A stretch of 64,000 nt of DNA, taken from the NCBI RefSeq assembly GCF_004403185.1, contig NZ_SOHJ01000004.1:1-64000 (forward strand), written 5' to 3'. Each line of letters starts with the position of its first letter. Within the stretch, counting starts at the first letter, position 1. The position numbers and the translations under genes are program-made. Below, one piece after another: positions 53,394 through 63,220 of the stretch. Origin of the DNA: Cryobacterium suzukii. GTDB lineage: Bacteria; Actinomycetota; Actinomycetes; Actinomycetales; Microbacteriaceae. The notes below the pieces were generated by a model, which saw only the letters and a list, made by a program, of their open reading frames with translations, made no database searches and had not been told where the DNA came from.

Positions 53394-54953
53394 CTAGGCC
53401 AGGTAGGGGTCCCGCTGCGGCCCGCCCCAACGGTCAATGATCATCTTGTGCTCGAATGAATGCACGAGCGGGTTACGAGAACGTGATTCGAAGTGGTAAA
53501 GCTCGACATCGCTCAGCCAGACCATTCGGAAGCCTGCCTGTCCGACCTTTTTGCACAGGTCGACATCATTGAAGTTGCCGGGGAAGAGCTCGGAAAATCC
53601 ACCAACACTGATGAAAACGTCCCGGGGCATCGCAATGCATGCAGCCGTCAAACCTGACGCCTCCCGATTTATCAGCAGCGACGAAAATGCCCCGTAGTCT
53701 CCGCGTTTGGTTCCCAGATAGGCATGGCTGAACTGACCCATGTGATGAGCGTGACCAGCATGTTGGACAGCGCCATCCTCGAAAAACAAATGAGCACCGG
53801 TCATGCCCACGTCGGTTTCACTGAGCGGTGCGATCATCCGTCCCACGATTTCGTCGCTGATCGCTTCCACGTCATCGTTCAGGAAGAATAGGACATCACC
53901 GCGGGCCGCGAGGAAGCCCTCGTTGCATTTGCGACTGAAATTGAACGTTCCGGTGAACGGCACGAGAGTCAATCGGTCGCCTGCAATCTCGGCAAGTTCC
54001 GTCAGGACGTTTTCCGGCGTCGACGCATCGTAGACGACGACAATTTCGAGATCCCGATGGCTGGACGTGGCCAGGAGCGAGCGGACCGCCTCTACGACGA
54101 AGATGCGATTTTGTCCCCAGACCTCTCCGGCGGTGCCGCGGGTCGGAATGATCACACTGACGGACCGGTCCAGTTCGTGGGCTCGCTCGATGCGATAGGT
54201 ACCAGGGACGGGACCCGCGACGGCGTGCCCCCGAATTCCAACGCGCTCGAGATGAGCGGTCACGGCCCGAACGCCGGCATCCCAAGCGTAGGGCTTGTTG
54301 TCGATGTTTTCGGCCGTCGAACCGGGAACGACCCTCCAGTGATACAACACCTCGGGAACGTGAACGATGTGCCGAGCTTGTTCAGTGACGCGCAGTACGA
54401 GGTCGTGATCCTGCGATCCTTCAAATTCCTGTCGAAACCCACCGACCTCCCTCACGAGGGCCGTTCGCAATACGGAGAGGTGCCCCGTGTACATTTGCCC
54501 GCGCAACCGCTCCGGCGACCAGTCCGGCTTGTCGAATCTGTCGAAGTGTTTTCTATCGGGTCCGACCTTGTCCTCGTCGGAGTACAGGTAGTCGACCAGT
54601 GAATCGTCGAGGATCTCCTTCGCCATTCGTTCCAGCGCCCGCGCCGAGAGAATGTCGTCATGGTCAAGCAGCGCGATGAATTCGCCAGTCGCAGCAGCAA
54701 TGGCGTCAGTGGAAGCTTGCACAATTCCACCATTGAAGCTCCGCTCAACAACTCGAATTCTCGAGTCCTTGGCGGCCGCACGGTGAAGGACGTCTCGCAC
54801 GCCTCCTTGGGGGGAGAAATCATCGACGAGGACTAGTTCCCAGTCTTCGAAGGTCTGAGTCAAAACTGAATCTATGGTGTCCTGCAGCACGTCCAGTGGA
54901 GTGTTGTAAACCGGTGTGACGACAGAAATGAGTGGGGGTTTCATGGACTTCAC
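53394..54953 (-). CDS. dual-domain GT2 glycosyltransferase
   Basis: A 519-aa protein. The first GT2 domain (1-230) has ISVVTPVYNTPLDVLQDTI, VLVDDFSPQ and ALLDHDDILS. The second (about 260-519) has VSVIIPTRGTAGEVW, IVVVYDASTPEN, FFLNDDVEAIS and GNFNDVDLCKKVGQAG. Such enzymes add two sugars or extend a chain. The GTG at 54953 forms a GTGA overlap with the preceding small gene, so they are coupled. A poorly spaced ATG at 54944 is an alternative. Confidence 0.9.
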   Translation of the reverse strand: MKSMKPPLISVVTPVYNTPLDVLQDTIDSVLTQTFEDWELVLVDDFSPQGGVRDVLHRAAAKDSRIRVVERSFNGGIVQASTDAIAAATGEFIALLDHDDILSARALERMAKEILDDSLVDYLYSDEDKVGPDRKHFDRFDKPDWSPERLRGQMYTGHLSVLRTALVREVGGFRQEFEGSQDHDLVLRVTEQARHIVHVPEVLYHWRVVPGSTAENIDNKPYAWDAGVRAVTAHLERVGIRGHAVAGPVPGTYRIERAHELDRSVSVIIPTRGTAGEVWGQNRIFVVEAVRSLLATSSHRDLEIVVVYDASTPENVLTELAEIAGDRLTLVPFTGTFNFSRKCNEGFLAARGDVLFFLNDDVEAISDEIVGRMIAPLSETDVGMTGAHLFFEDGAVQHAGHAHHMGQFSHAYLGTKRGDYGAFSSLLINREASGLTAACIAMPRDVFISVGGFSELFPGNFNDVDLCKKVGQAGFRMVWLSDVELYHFESRSRNPLVHSFEHKMIIDRWGGPQRDPYLA

Positions 54954-55306
54954 TTCTTGATGAGTCTGAATACTCGTTTACCCACGGAAACGGGGCGTAG
55001 GACAAGTCGTCCGACCCGCCAAGTCACGGATCGACGTGTCGCTGCGAGATCATGATTGCCACGAGCGCGCGCCTCTTCGATATCGATCTGAGTCTGCATG
55101 AGTTCTGCGCGTAGCCCCAACTCGATGTCTCGACCGATGAGCTGGGAATGCGTGAGATCTCTGATGCTCGCGAGAAGGGCGTCACGTTCCAGTCGGATTT
55201 GTCCGCACCCTGTCTTGTCGCAGTACTGTTGCTCGTCCGCATGCATGTTCTCTACCTTGTCACTCATAGTTTTACAATTCATTCGTTTCACAGCTTGTTC
55301 AGACAC
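54950..55306 (-). CDS. small coiled-coil-like protein between two large glycosyltransferases
   Basis: A 118-aa protein I do not recognise. The N-terminal half has Cys29, Cys34 and a charged helix (QIRLERDALLASIRDL); the middle (about 62-90) is predicted helical. The C-terminus has a basic amphipathic stretch (TRRSVTWRVGRLVLRPVSVG) like membrane-attachment tails of glycosyltransferases. It starts with GTG 2 bp after the upstream stop and overlaps the next start, so all three are coupled. It may be a scaffold for the two enzymes. Confidence 0.7.
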   Translation of the reverse strand: MSEQAVKRMNCKTMSDKVENMHADEQQYCDKTGCGQIRLERDALLASIRDLTHSQLIGRDIELGLRAELMQTQIDIEEARARGNHDLAATRRSVTWRVGRLVLRPVSVGKRVFRLIKK

Positions 55307-55308
55307 GT

Positions 55309-57822
55309 TCAGTTGGCCGCATCGCTCTTGCGCTCCCGCCGAGCGCGCACGCGCTCGACAACAGCGCTCGGCCCACCTTGCTGAAAGTAGTAAGCGGCAC
55401 GTTCAAGATCACGGCGGATGCCCGTGCTTCGCGACGACCGCGCGGGGGGCAGGCCGTTTGGCACCTTCGACGATCGTCGTTGCTTTCGACCCTTTTTGGC
55501 GACTGCCTTGTCAGCGGCCGACTGCGGGTTGCGACAGAACTCTACGAGCGGTGCCAACGCCCTGTCCCAGGTAAAGGATTGCCGCACCCGCGCGACATTC
55601 TCCCGAGCGGCCAGAATCGCGGCGTCGTCAAAAAGGTAACGCTCGAGTGCTGAGGCCAAACTCGCAAGGTCTCGCTCGGGGACGGCTGCGCCCAGAGACT
55701 CCCGGCCGACGAGACTGCCGAAGGAATCGCCGTCTGTTGTCACAATCGGAAGCCCCGCCCACAAGTAGTCAAGGATTCGCGTGCGAAAGGAGAACGTTGT
55801 CTCGACGTGCTGAAAATGGGTGGATACGCCGAGGTCCGCCTCAAGCAAGTAATTCTGTCTGTCGTCATATGGCACCCAGGACTCGTTGAAGAAGACGTGC
55901 TTGCCGGTGAGGCCCAACTGCTCAGACAGAACGCGGGCAGAAGCCACCGCTTCCATTTCGGGCACAGCGGGATTCGGATGTTTAATGCCCATGAAGAACA
56001 ACCGAATATTGGGGTGGGTGAGGCTGAGCTGTGACACTGCGCGGATCAAGATTTCCGGGTCGAACCAATTGTAGATTCCCCCTGCCCAGATGATGACTTT
56101 GTCGTCGGGCCCAATGCCTGGAACCACACCGCGCAGGGCCGGCCGATTGTGGACCGGGTCGGCAGACGGGATGCCGAATGGCGCTTCTGCGATCAGAGAG
56201 TCGAGATCGGAATCGCGAGAGTACGTGTAGGGGTTAACCCGCCCCAACGCTGAGAGCTGCCCCAGCCAGAAGTGGCGTTGACGTTCGCTCGCGCACAGAA
56301 AGAAATCACCGAGCAGCAGCTGGTGGTTGAGTGCATCCGTAGCCTCAGAGACCTGCTTGCTCCAGACTTTGAGCGACAGTCCTTTACCCTGCTCCAACTG
56401 CTCGAGATGCAACGGATCGTACACATCGACGACGAGTATTTTGCTGGATGTTTCCAGGCTGGGGAACAGGGCCAAAGCATGACCCTGAACGATGATGATG
56501 TCGGCCCACTGCTCGTGTTCGACAACCGAATTTGGTTTGTGATGCGAAATAGTTGCGACTTCGACGATGTCATCGAGGGCAACGGCTTTGCTCATGCTGA
56601 CCAGTCGAACGTCGTGATCAGCGGACAAAGTCCTTGCGATGTTCCATGCGCGAATTGCTGGCCCGGCCATTTGCAGCCCGACCGGGTCGCCCGTGATTAC
56701 TAGTACATGTCGGCGGCCCTCGATGTTCAACTGCCCGAGATTATCGATGATCTTCTCGTAGCCGCGCAGATAGTTTTCGATCGGATAGGCCGGCTCGTCG
56801 GTGCTGCCGAACAGGCTCTTCAGCTGTCGATCCGTTCGCGTCCTGCTGGCCTGTACCGCGGAGCGGGCTTGTGTCATCTCGGGGAGGAGTTCCACAAACT
56901 GATCTACGGCGTAGATCCCGGCCATGGTCAGCTTGGAGACGGGTACGGTCAGCTCAGAGTCATCGCCTGGAACGCGAAGGTCCAGGGAACCAGAATCCAG
57001 TTCTCCGCGGGCGACCGCCCGTCGGGTTGCCAGCAGAAGGGCACCGGGAAATATTTGCGCGAGAGATTCATCATCGAGATTTTTGTAAAGGGTATAGAGC
57101 GCGTTGCGTTCCAGAAGGTAAGTCTCGCGAAAATTCCCGAATTTGTTCATGGAGGCGTGATGTTTGTGAAACGCGAGTGACTTCGGCTGAAACCTAAACC
57201 GGTAGCCCAGTAGATTCAAGCGCCATCCCAAGTCCACGTCGTCGTAGAACATGAAGAAGCTGTCGTCAAAACCGTCCAGCTCCTCAAAAACTGACGCGCG
57301 AATAAACATCGCGGCCCCGGTTCCGAAAAGGACATCCTTCTCGACGTCCCAGGCGCCTCTGTCCTTTTCACCAGCGTGAGGTTTGTATCCCATTCCGTAC
57401 CACGTGATGGAGGCATCCACGTAGTCAACGTTGTCGCCATCCCAGTCCAGCACCTTGCTGGCCACTGCACCAATGTTCAGCCCGGCGTTGAAAGTGGCAA
57501 TTGCTTCCTTTATCCAGCTTTTTTCAGGTTTTGCATCGTTATTGAGGAAAGCGATGAATTCACCAGAAGATTTGGAGACGCCGAGGTTGCATCCACCAGT
57601 GAAACCAAGGTTCGTTTCCGACTCGACCAGCACGACCTGGTCGCCAATTTCCTGGAGTCGATCCAGGCTGTCATCACCGGAACCGTTTTCGACGACGATG
57701 ATTTCGAGAAGCCTCTCAGGCCAATCCAACGCGAGCAGCCCACGAACACATTCGATCGTGTCGTCAGCGCCCCGAAAATTGACCAAAACGACCGACACGA
57801 CACCCGAACGACGCTTCTTCAC
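55309..57822 (-). CDS. GT2-GT4 fusion glycosyltransferase
   Basis: An 837-aa protein. Residues 1-310 are a GT2 domain of the rhamnosyltransferase type: VSVVLVNFRGADDTIECVRG, IVVENGSGDDS, LGFTGGCNLGV, AFLNNDAKPE and FFMFYDDVDLGWRLN. Residues about 360-760 are a GT-B/GT4 module with VIIWAGGIYNWFDPEILIRA, FFMGIKHPNP and LDYLWAGLPIVTTDGD. The tail is basic. Two linked transfers by one polypeptide are likely. It leads an operon with the small protein and dual GT2. Confidence 0.9.
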   Translation of the reverse strand: MKKRRSGVVSVVLVNFRGADDTIECVRGLLALDWPERLLEIIVVENGSGDDSLDRLQEIGDQVVLVESETNLGFTGGCNLGVSKSSGEFIAFLNNDAKPEKSWIKEAIATFNAGLNIGAVASKVLDWDGDNVDYVDASITWYGMGYKPHAGEKDRGAWDVEKDVLFGTGAAMFIRASVFEELDGFDDSFFMFYDDVDLGWRLNLLGYRFRFQPKSLAFHKHHASMNKFGNFRETYLLERNALYTLYKNLDDESLAQIFPGALLLATRRAVARGELDSGSLDLRVPGDDSELTVPVSKLTMAGIYAVDQFVELLPEMTQARSAVQASRTRTDRQLKSLFGSTDEPAYPIENYLRGYEKIIDNLGQLNIEGRRHVLVITGDPVGLQMAGPAIRAWNIARTLSADHDVRLVSMSKAVALDDIVEVATISHHKPNSVVEHEQWADIIIVQGHALALFPSLETSSKILVVDVYDPLHLEQLEQGKGLSLKVWSKQVSEATDALNHQLLLGDFFLCASERQRHFWLGQLSALGRVNPYTYSRDSDLDSLIAEAPFGIPSADPVHNRPALRGVVPGIGPDDKVIIWAGGIYNWFDPEILIRAVSQLSLTHPNIRLFFMGIKHPNPAVPEMEAVASARVLSEQLGLTGKHVFFNESWVPYDDRQNYLLEADLGVSTHFQHVETTFSFRTRILDYLWAGLPIVTTDGDSFGSLVGRESLGAAVPERDLASLASALERYLFDDAAILAARENVARVRQSFTWDRALAPLVEFCRNPQSAADKAVAKKGRKQRRSSKVPNGLPPARSSRSTGIRRDLERAAYYFQQGGPSAVVERVRARRERKSDAAN

Positions 57823-57921
57823 AGTGACACCTCACAAATAATGACTACACCGCACGGACGCGGTCAATCCAACGATCAATGGTTCCTAGTACACAGTCCT
57901 CGTCAACCCAACGACGATCTG

Positions 57922-58668
57922 CTATGCGGCCGACGCTCCAGGAAGTGATTCCAGGTACGCGGTGATAGTTTCGTCGGCCGGCCCGACCTTGACGAGCTCA
58001 CCGTGGCTTAGCCAGGCAGCGCTGTCACACATTTCACGAACGGACTCCATCGAATGGCTCACCAAAATCACCGTGCGGCCTTCGTTCTTGAAATCAACGA
58101 ACTTCTGCGCGCACTTGGCCTGGAATTCCGTATCTCCGACAGCCAAGACCTCGTCAACCACGAGAATGTCAGGGTTGACATTGATCGCTACGGAGAAGCC
58201 GAGCCGCACGTACATTCCCGAGGAGTAATTCTTCACCGGCTGGTCGATGAATTGTTCAACTCCTGAAAAATTCACGATTTCATCGAATTTTCCGGTGATT
58301 TCTTTCTTGGACATCCCAAGAATTGAGCCGTTCAGGAAGATATTTTCCCTCCCCGATAGCTCGGGATGAAATCCCGAGCCAACTTCAAGAAGAGCGGCGA
58401 TCTTGCCGTTGTAGGTGATTCTGCCCGTCTCGGGATAGTAAATCTTGGCGAGGCACTTCAAGAGCGTCGATTTGCCCGATCCGTTGCTGCCAATGAGGCC
58501 AAACGTGGACCCGACTGGAACCTCGAAGCCGACGTCTTTCAGCGCCCAAAAGTCCTCATGCACGGATCTGCGACCGCGCATGATTGCGGACTTGATCGAT
58601 TGGTTGCGCTCGTGGTACAGACGAAATTTTTTACTGACGTGTTCAATCTCCACAGCAATTTCACTCAC
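57922..58668 (-). CDS. polysaccharide ABC exporter ATP-binding protein (Wzt/TagH type)
   Basis: A 248-aa ATPase: Walker A GSNGSGKST, the Q-loop region AALLEVGSGFHPELSGREN, signature NYSSGMYVRLGF, Walker B ILVVDEVLAVGD and switch His in VSHSM. The GSGFHPELTGRENI-type motif marks export of polysaccharide or teichoic acid. It lacks the C-terminal carbohydrate-binding domain of long Wzt proteins, so chains need not carry a terminal tag. Its start overlaps the permease stop by 4 bp. Confidence 0.94.
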   Translation of the reverse strand: MSEIAVEIEHVSKKFRLYHERNQSIKSAIMRGRRSVHEDFWALKDVGFEVPVGSTFGLIGSNGSGKSTLLKCLAKIYYPETGRITYNGKIAALLEVGSGFHPELSGRENIFLNGSILGMSKKEITGKFDEIVNFSGVEQFIDQPVKNYSSGMYVRLGFSVAINVNPDILVVDEVLAVGDTEFQAKCAQKFVDFKNEGRTVILVSHSMESVREMCDSAAWLSHGELVKVGPADETITAYLESLPGASAA

Positions 58669-59501
58669 AGTGCTTCAGCCAGTCCTTTCTCGCTCCGTCG
58701 GAAAACCCACAGTCCCACGCAGAATACGGCGAGTGCCCAGATCGCACACAGCAGAAAGTCCTGCGGATTCGGCCACCGGTTGTCGTATAGAAGCTGACGA
58801 AACACTGCGACGAATCGTTCCATGGGATTGATGCGGTAAATGTCGAGGATTGTCACTGACGTGCCAAATAGACCGCCATATTTGTCGCTTTGAGTCGCCA
58901 CAAGGCTGATGGGGTAAATGATCGGAGTGAGGTACATCCAAATCTGCATAATGATCGAGACAAAGTACTGAGTGTCACGAAAATGCACATTTGCAACGGC
59001 CAGAATGAGAGCGAGCCCGGCCGCGAAGACAGCCAACAAGAACATCGTTACGACGACGAGAGGAAGCCACGGCCAAACGAAGGCGCCGCAAATGACCAGC
59101 ACGACAACGAGCACGCCCATCTCGAACAGCCAGTTGTAACCAACAGAGCCGACCTTGGAGAGCGGCAGCACGATTCGTGCGAAATAAACTTTCTGCACCA
59201 GCCCGACGTTGCCCAGAATCGAACCCATGCCTTGCTGAACCACGTTGGAGAAGAACGCAAACGGGAGGAGGCCGCACAGCAACCAAACGGCAAAAATATC
59301 TAGGCCACTGGGATCGCCAGCTTCGGGTTGAACGCGAATAATGAATGCAAAGACGAGCGTGTAGACCAGCATGGACGCGAGTGGGTTCACCAACGACCAC
59401 AGCTGGCCAAAAATCGTGCGCTTGTACTGACCGCGAATCTCACGCAGGGTGAGATTGGCCAGGAGCTCTCTCGACTGGAGAACTTCCTTTAGGTATCGCA
59501 T
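58665..59501 (-). CDS. polysaccharide ABC exporter permease (Wzm/TagG type)
   Basis: A 278-aa ABC-2 permease with six helices; REIRGQYKRTIFGQLWSLVNPLA at the N-terminus and the MQIWMYLTPIIYPIS and NPMERFVAVFRQLLYD segments are family landmarks. With the ATPase it exports a finished glycan chain on a lipid carrier. It is divergent from the WbbL-like gene across 56 bp. Confidence 0.94.
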   Translation of the reverse strand: MRYLKEVLQSRELLANLTLREIRGQYKRTIFGQLWSLVNPLASMLVYTLVFAFIIRVQPEAGDPSGLDIFAVWLLCGLLPFAFFSNVVQQGMGSILGNVGLVQKVYFARIVLPLSKVGSVGYNWLFEMGVLVVVLVICGAFVWPWLPLVVVTMFLLAVFAAGLALILAVANVHFRDTQYFVSIIMQIWMYLTPIIYPISLVATQSDKYGGLFGTSVTILDIYRINPMERFVAVFRQLLYDNRWPNPQDFLLCAIWALAVFCVGLWVFRRSEKGLAEAL

Positions 59502-59557
59502 TTAGCCTCACTGGGGTATCTGGCCGGTATGGCCGCATGCCAATCTAGCCTAGAACT

Positions 59558-60463
59558 ATGATTGGTAGTCGTATGTCCACCGTATCGAAGCCTCCCGCCC
59601 CTACCCCACGTGTAGCAGTCGTGACTGTCAGCTATGGCTCCGATGACGTCCTCGGGCCCTTCCTCGCTTCCCTGCCGTCGGCATCTCGCCAGCCGCTCCA
59701 CGTGGTAGTAGTGGACAATAAGCCGGCCGCATTCACCAATGTGGTCGAGTCACTGACGACCTCTGCAGGTGCGACCTACCTCCCGCTGCCCTCAAATCGA
59801 GGCTACGGGTACGCCATCAATTCCGCAGTTCGCGAATTGGAACCAGAAATCGACTGGGTCGTCGTGAGTAATCCCGACGTGACCGTGAATCCCGGTTGCA
59901 TCGACATCCTTCTGGGATCAGTCCTCGATTCGGCCATCGCTGCGGTCGGCCCGCGCATACTCTCGTCCGACGGCGAGGTCTATCCCTCGGCCCGCACGGT
60001 GCCGTCGCTTCGATCCGGCGTCGGCCACGCGATCTTTGCAAATTATTGGCCGAAGAATCCGTGGACGCGTAACTATCGCAAGGAATCCGAAATCGAAGCC
60101 GTACGGCGGGATGCTGGCTGGCTGTCCGGCGCCTTCTTAATGATTCGTCGATCGGTTTTCGATCAGCTTGACGGATTCGATGAGAGTTACTTCATGTATT
60201 TCGAAGATGTCGACCTGGGGTACCGCATCGGTCGTCTGGGGCTTCGCAACCTGTATGAGCCCGCCGCCGTCGTCGTGCATACCGGCGCGCATTCCACATC
60301 AACGCACGATGAATCTGCCGGGATGATTCGCGCGCACCATGAGAGCGCCCAGAAGTTTCTCTTCAAGAAATACTCGGGTCCGTGGCAGCGGCCCTTAAGA
60401 CTTCTGCTGGCCGTCGGGTTGGGGCTCCGTTCCCGCCTCGAGGCCCGTCGGTCACCCCGCTAA
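59558..60463 (+). CDS. WbbL-like GT2 rhamnosyltransferase
   Basis: A 301-aa GT2 enzyme: [83 protein letters not shown] and [16 protein letters not shown]. These match the actinobacterial WbbL group that adds rhamnose from dTDP-rhamnose to GlcNAc-PP-lipid. Neighbouring rmlA and rmlC support this. TAGCCT at 59546-59551 just before the ATG hints at a leaderless message; an ATG at 59573 is possible. Its stop overlaps the rmlA stop. Confidence 0.88.
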   Translation: MIGSRMSTVSKPPAPTPRVAVVTVSYGSDDVLGPFLASLPSASRQPLHVVVVDNKPAAFTNVVESLTTSAGATYLPLPSNRGYGYAINSAVRELEPEIDWVVVSNPDVTVNPGCIDILLGSVLDSAIAAVGPRILSSDGEVYPSARTVPSLRSGVGHAIFANYWPKNPWTRNYRKESEIEAVRRDAGWLSGAFLMIRRSVFDQLDGFDESYFMYFEDVDLGYRIGRLGLRNLYEPAAVVVHTGAHSTSTHDESAGMIRAHHESAQKFLFKKYSGPWQRPLRLLLAVGLGLRSRLEARRSPR

Positions 60464-61323
60464 GCCTGAACCAGACCTGCCAGATACCGACCGTAGCCGC
60501 TCTTGATGAGGGGGGCTGCAAGGACTGCGAGCTGCGCGTCCGTGATCCAGCCGGCGCGCCAAGCGATCTCTTCAATGCACCCCACCTTGAAACCCTGACG
60601 GTCTTCGATGACGCGCACGTATTCAGAGGCCTGCATCATTGACTCGAACGTGCCAGTATCCAGCCATGCCGTGCCGCGGTCGAGCACCTGCACGTGTAAA
60701 GTCCCCTGCTCGAGGTACCGCTCATTGACCGTGCTGATTTCCAATTCGCCTCGTGCGCTCGGCTCAATGGTCTTCGCAATCTCCACGACGGAATTGTCGT
60801 AAAAGTAGAGGCCCGGAACCGCGTAGTTACTCTTGGGCTTGGTCGGCTTCTCCTCAATGGATATGGCCGTGCCCGTTTCGTCGAATTCGACGACTCCATA
60901 GGATGTTGGATTGCTTACGTGATAAGCGAAAATTCGAGCGCCTTCGATCTCCGCATTGCCCCGCAGAGAAGAACCAAGGCCTGCACCGTGGAAGATATTG
61001 TCGCCGAGGACCAGCGCAACGCTATCGTCCCCAATGAATTCTTCGCCAATGATGAATGCTTGAGCAAGACCATCCGGAGAAGGCTGAATTGCATACTCGA
61101 TGCGGATGCCCAGATCGGAGCCGTCACCGAGTAGCGCTCTGAACTGCTCGTTGTACTCGGCAGTGGTAATAATCAAGATCTCCTTGATGTCCGCCATCAT
61201 CAGCGTCGACAAGGGGTAGTAAATCATCGGCTTGTCCCAGATGGGCATGAGCTGCTTGGAGATGCCCTTGGTGATGGGCCACAGCCGCGTGCCTGAGCCA
61301 CCGGCGAGAATGATTCCGCGCAT
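60460..61323 (-). CDS. rmlA: glucose-1-phosphate thymidylyltransferase
   Basis: Makes dTDP-glucose, the first step to dTDP-L-rhamnose. The 287-aa enzyme starts with [20 protein letters not shown] (nucleotide-binding, GGSGTRL) and has [23 protein letters not shown] and [19 protein letters not shown]. Full length. It follows rmlC by 5 bp on the same strand. rmlB and rmlD are not in the window. Confidence 0.97.
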   Translation of the reverse strand: MRGIILAGGSGTRLWPITKGISKQLMPIWDKPMIYYPLSTLMMADIKEILIITTAEYNEQFRALLGDGSDLGIRIEYAIQPSPDGLAQAFIIGEEFIGDDSVALVLGDNIFHGAGLGSSLRGNAEIEGARIFAYHVSNPTSYGVVEFDETGTAISIEEKPTKPKSNYAVPGLYFYDNSVVEIAKTIEPSARGELEISTVNERYLEQGTLHVQVLDRGTAWLDTGTFESMMQASEYVRVIEDRQGFKVGCIEEIAWRAGWITDAQLAVLAAPLIKSGYGRYLAGLVQA

Positions 61324-61328
61324 GAGCG

Positions 61329-61937
61329 TTAGTTCCTGTCGTTCAAAGTGGCGTAGTAGGCGCGAGCGGCATCCCAGGTAGGGAGGAAGCCAGCAGCGCC
61401 CGCAGCCGCGAGTGTCGGGGCTTCCGTGTCTTTGGTCGAGAGCAGTACCTCTCCGGCCTCTGCGGGGAACACGAGCCCGATCTCTTCGTCGAGTGGGCTG
61501 ATGCCGTGCTCACGGCCCGGGCTGAACGTGCTGTTTACGAGGTAACTGACCGTGGCGTTGTCGGTCAGCGCGACGAAGCAGTGGCCGAGTCCCTCGGCGA
61601 TGTAGACCGCGCGACGATCGGTGTCGTCCAGCAGAACGCTGTCCCATTGACCGAAGGTAGGTGAGCCCACTCGAATATCAACGATGTAGTCGAGAACAGC
61701 ACCATGAACGGCGGTGACGTACTTGGCCTGGCTGGGCGGGACATCCGCAAAGTGAATACCGCGCACTGAACCCCGCTTCGACACGGAGGTGTTCGCCTGA
61801 GCGAGGTTAAGTTTGTGCCCTACCTGCTCTTCAAGCTTGTCGAAGCGGTACCACTCAAGGAACACCCCTCGATCATCACCGAACTGCTTCGGTGTAATTT
61901 CGTAGGAATCGGGAATGGAAAGCTCTCGGATTTGCAC
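61329..61937 (-). CDS. rmlC: dTDP-4-dehydrorhamnose 3,5-epimerase
   Basis: Epimerises the keto-sugar at C3 and C5 on the way to rhamnose. The 202-aa cupin has [38 protein letters not shown] (catalytic His), [20 protein letters not shown] and [23 protein letters not shown]. It lies directly upstream of rmlA. Confidence 0.96.
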   Translation of the reverse strand: MQIRELSIPDSYEITPKQFGDDRGVFLEWYRFDKLEEQVGHKLNLAQANTSVSKRGSVRGIHFADVPPSQAKYVTAVHGAVLDYIVDIRVGSPTFGQWDSVLLDDTDRRAVYIAEGLGHCFVALTDNATVSYLVNSTFSPGREHGISPLDEEIGLVFPAEAGEVLLSTKDTEAPTLAAAGAAGFLPTWDAARAYYATLNDRN

Positions 61938-61998
61938 CTTGGAAGTCTAGCAAGCGCGATCTCACCCTCCGGCGAGCGACTTGGAGCCGCCAATCGAC

Positions 61999-63174
61999 CT
62001 AGGAGAGAGCGTTGATGGTGTCGAGCAAGCGGTCAATTTCGCGAGGGATGGGATAGTGGTGATTGCCCACGAAGAGTCCATCGACGTCGACTTTGTCTGC
62101 GGCCGGGAGGCTGTCCGGAACAATCGCAGATAGCCGGGACATGACGGGATTCTTAGTGAAGTTTCCGGCTACGACCGGCCGTGATTCAATGCCTGCGCCT
62201 GTCAATGCCTCAACGACCTCGGCCCGACGTCCGGCCAGAGGGCCCTCCAAGACGAGGGAAAAGCCAAACCAGCTGCTCTCCGAGGCGACCGATTGAAGGC
62301 GCACGTCATCCCGACCGGCAAATCGCTCCTGGAAAAGTATCGCGTTGTCCTGCCGACCCGAAACCAGCATGGGAACTTTTTTGAGCTGTTCGCGCCCCAG
62401 CGCGCCGGACATTTCAAGCGGGCGCACGTTGTAGCCGGGAAGAACGAACCGGAAGTGGTCGTCAAAGTCGACACCGGTCTTGGGGAAGATGAGGTTGTCC
62501 TTCGGTAGGTCTCGCGTCCAGCCGTGGGCGCGGAGCGACACCATCGCCTGATACATATAAGAATCGTCGGTTAGGACGATTCCACCCTCCATCGTCGAAA
62601 TGTGGTGTGAGAAGAACGAGCTGAACGTTCCCGCCAGACCAAAGGTGCCGGTGAATTTATCACCAATCTTTGAGCCCATGGATTCGCAATTGTCCTCGAG
62701 CAAGACGAGCCCGTGGTCGTCGCAAATAGTTGACAATGCAAGCAAATCGGCGGGGTTACCCAGCAAGCTCACCGCGAAAACCGCTTTTGTCTTAGGCCCG
62801 ATCGCGTCTAATACAAGCCGCGGATCCATGTTGAGCGTATTAACGTCAATGTCAACGAATCGGAGGGTCAGACCCAGCTGGTTGATCGGGTAATACGTGG
62901 TAGCCCACGAGACTGCAGGGACGATCACCTCGTCACCCGGATTCAAGTCCACATCGGGATTGGCGACTGCGGCTGCAATCGCAATGAGATTTGCACTACT
63001 ACCCGAGTTCACCATCACGGCGTGTTCGGCGCCAAAGAACGAGGCGAATTCTTCCTCGAACTTTTTCACTTCTGGGCCCATCGTGAACCGGCCCCCGGAG
63101 ATGACTCGCTGGAGGGCAGCATATTCTGCCTCATCCCACGATGAAGTCGCCAGCGGAAAAGTTGTTTCGGTCAT
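61999..63174 (-). CDS. colD: GDP-4-keto-6-deoxy-D-mannose 3-dehydratase (ColD type)
   Basis: A PLP enzyme of the DegT/aspartate aminotransferase fold that removes the C3 hydroxyl. Residues 6-30 (FPLATSSWDEAEYAALQRVI), PAVSWATTYYPINQLG, VDIDVNTLNMDP, LLGNPADL, LLEDNCESMGSKIGDKFTGT and RAHGWTRDLPK track E. coli ColD closely. The active-site Lys of aminotransferases is replaced by His (His190 in SHHISTMEGG), the hallmark of ColD and the related E1 dehydrase. The 391-aa length fits. The chosen ATG is 63174; the frame extends to 63309 without homology. Expected product: GDP-4-keto-3,6-dideoxymannose. Confidence 0.9.
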   Translation of the reverse strand: MTETTFPLATSSWDEAEYAALQRVISGGRFTMGPEVKKFEEEFASFFGAEHAVMVNSGSSANLIAIAAAVANPDVDLNPGDEVIVPAVSWATTYYPINQLGLTLRFVDIDVNTLNMDPRLVLDAIGPKTKAVFAVSLLGNPADLLALSTICDDHGLVLLEDNCESMGSKIGDKFTGTFGLAGTFSSFFSHHISTMEGGIVLTDDSYMYQAMVSLRAHGWTRDLPKDNLIFPKTGVDFDDHFRFVLPGYNVRPLEMSGALGREQLKKVPMLVSGRQDNAILFQERFAGRDDVRLQSVASESSWFGFSLVLEGPLAGRRAEVVEALTGAGIESRPVVAGNFTKNPVMSRLSAIVPDSLPAADKVDVDGLFVGNHHYPIPREIDRLLDTINALS

Positions 63175-63220
63175 TTCGTGCGGGTGTCTTTTCTCTTTTG
63201 AATCATGGAAGCGATGTTGA

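Noticed and set aside
61999-63174. Perosamine synthase or another sugar 4-aminotransferase
   Set aside because: The PLP-binding lysine is replaced by histidine (His190), the hallmark of 3-dehydratases of the ColD and E1 type.
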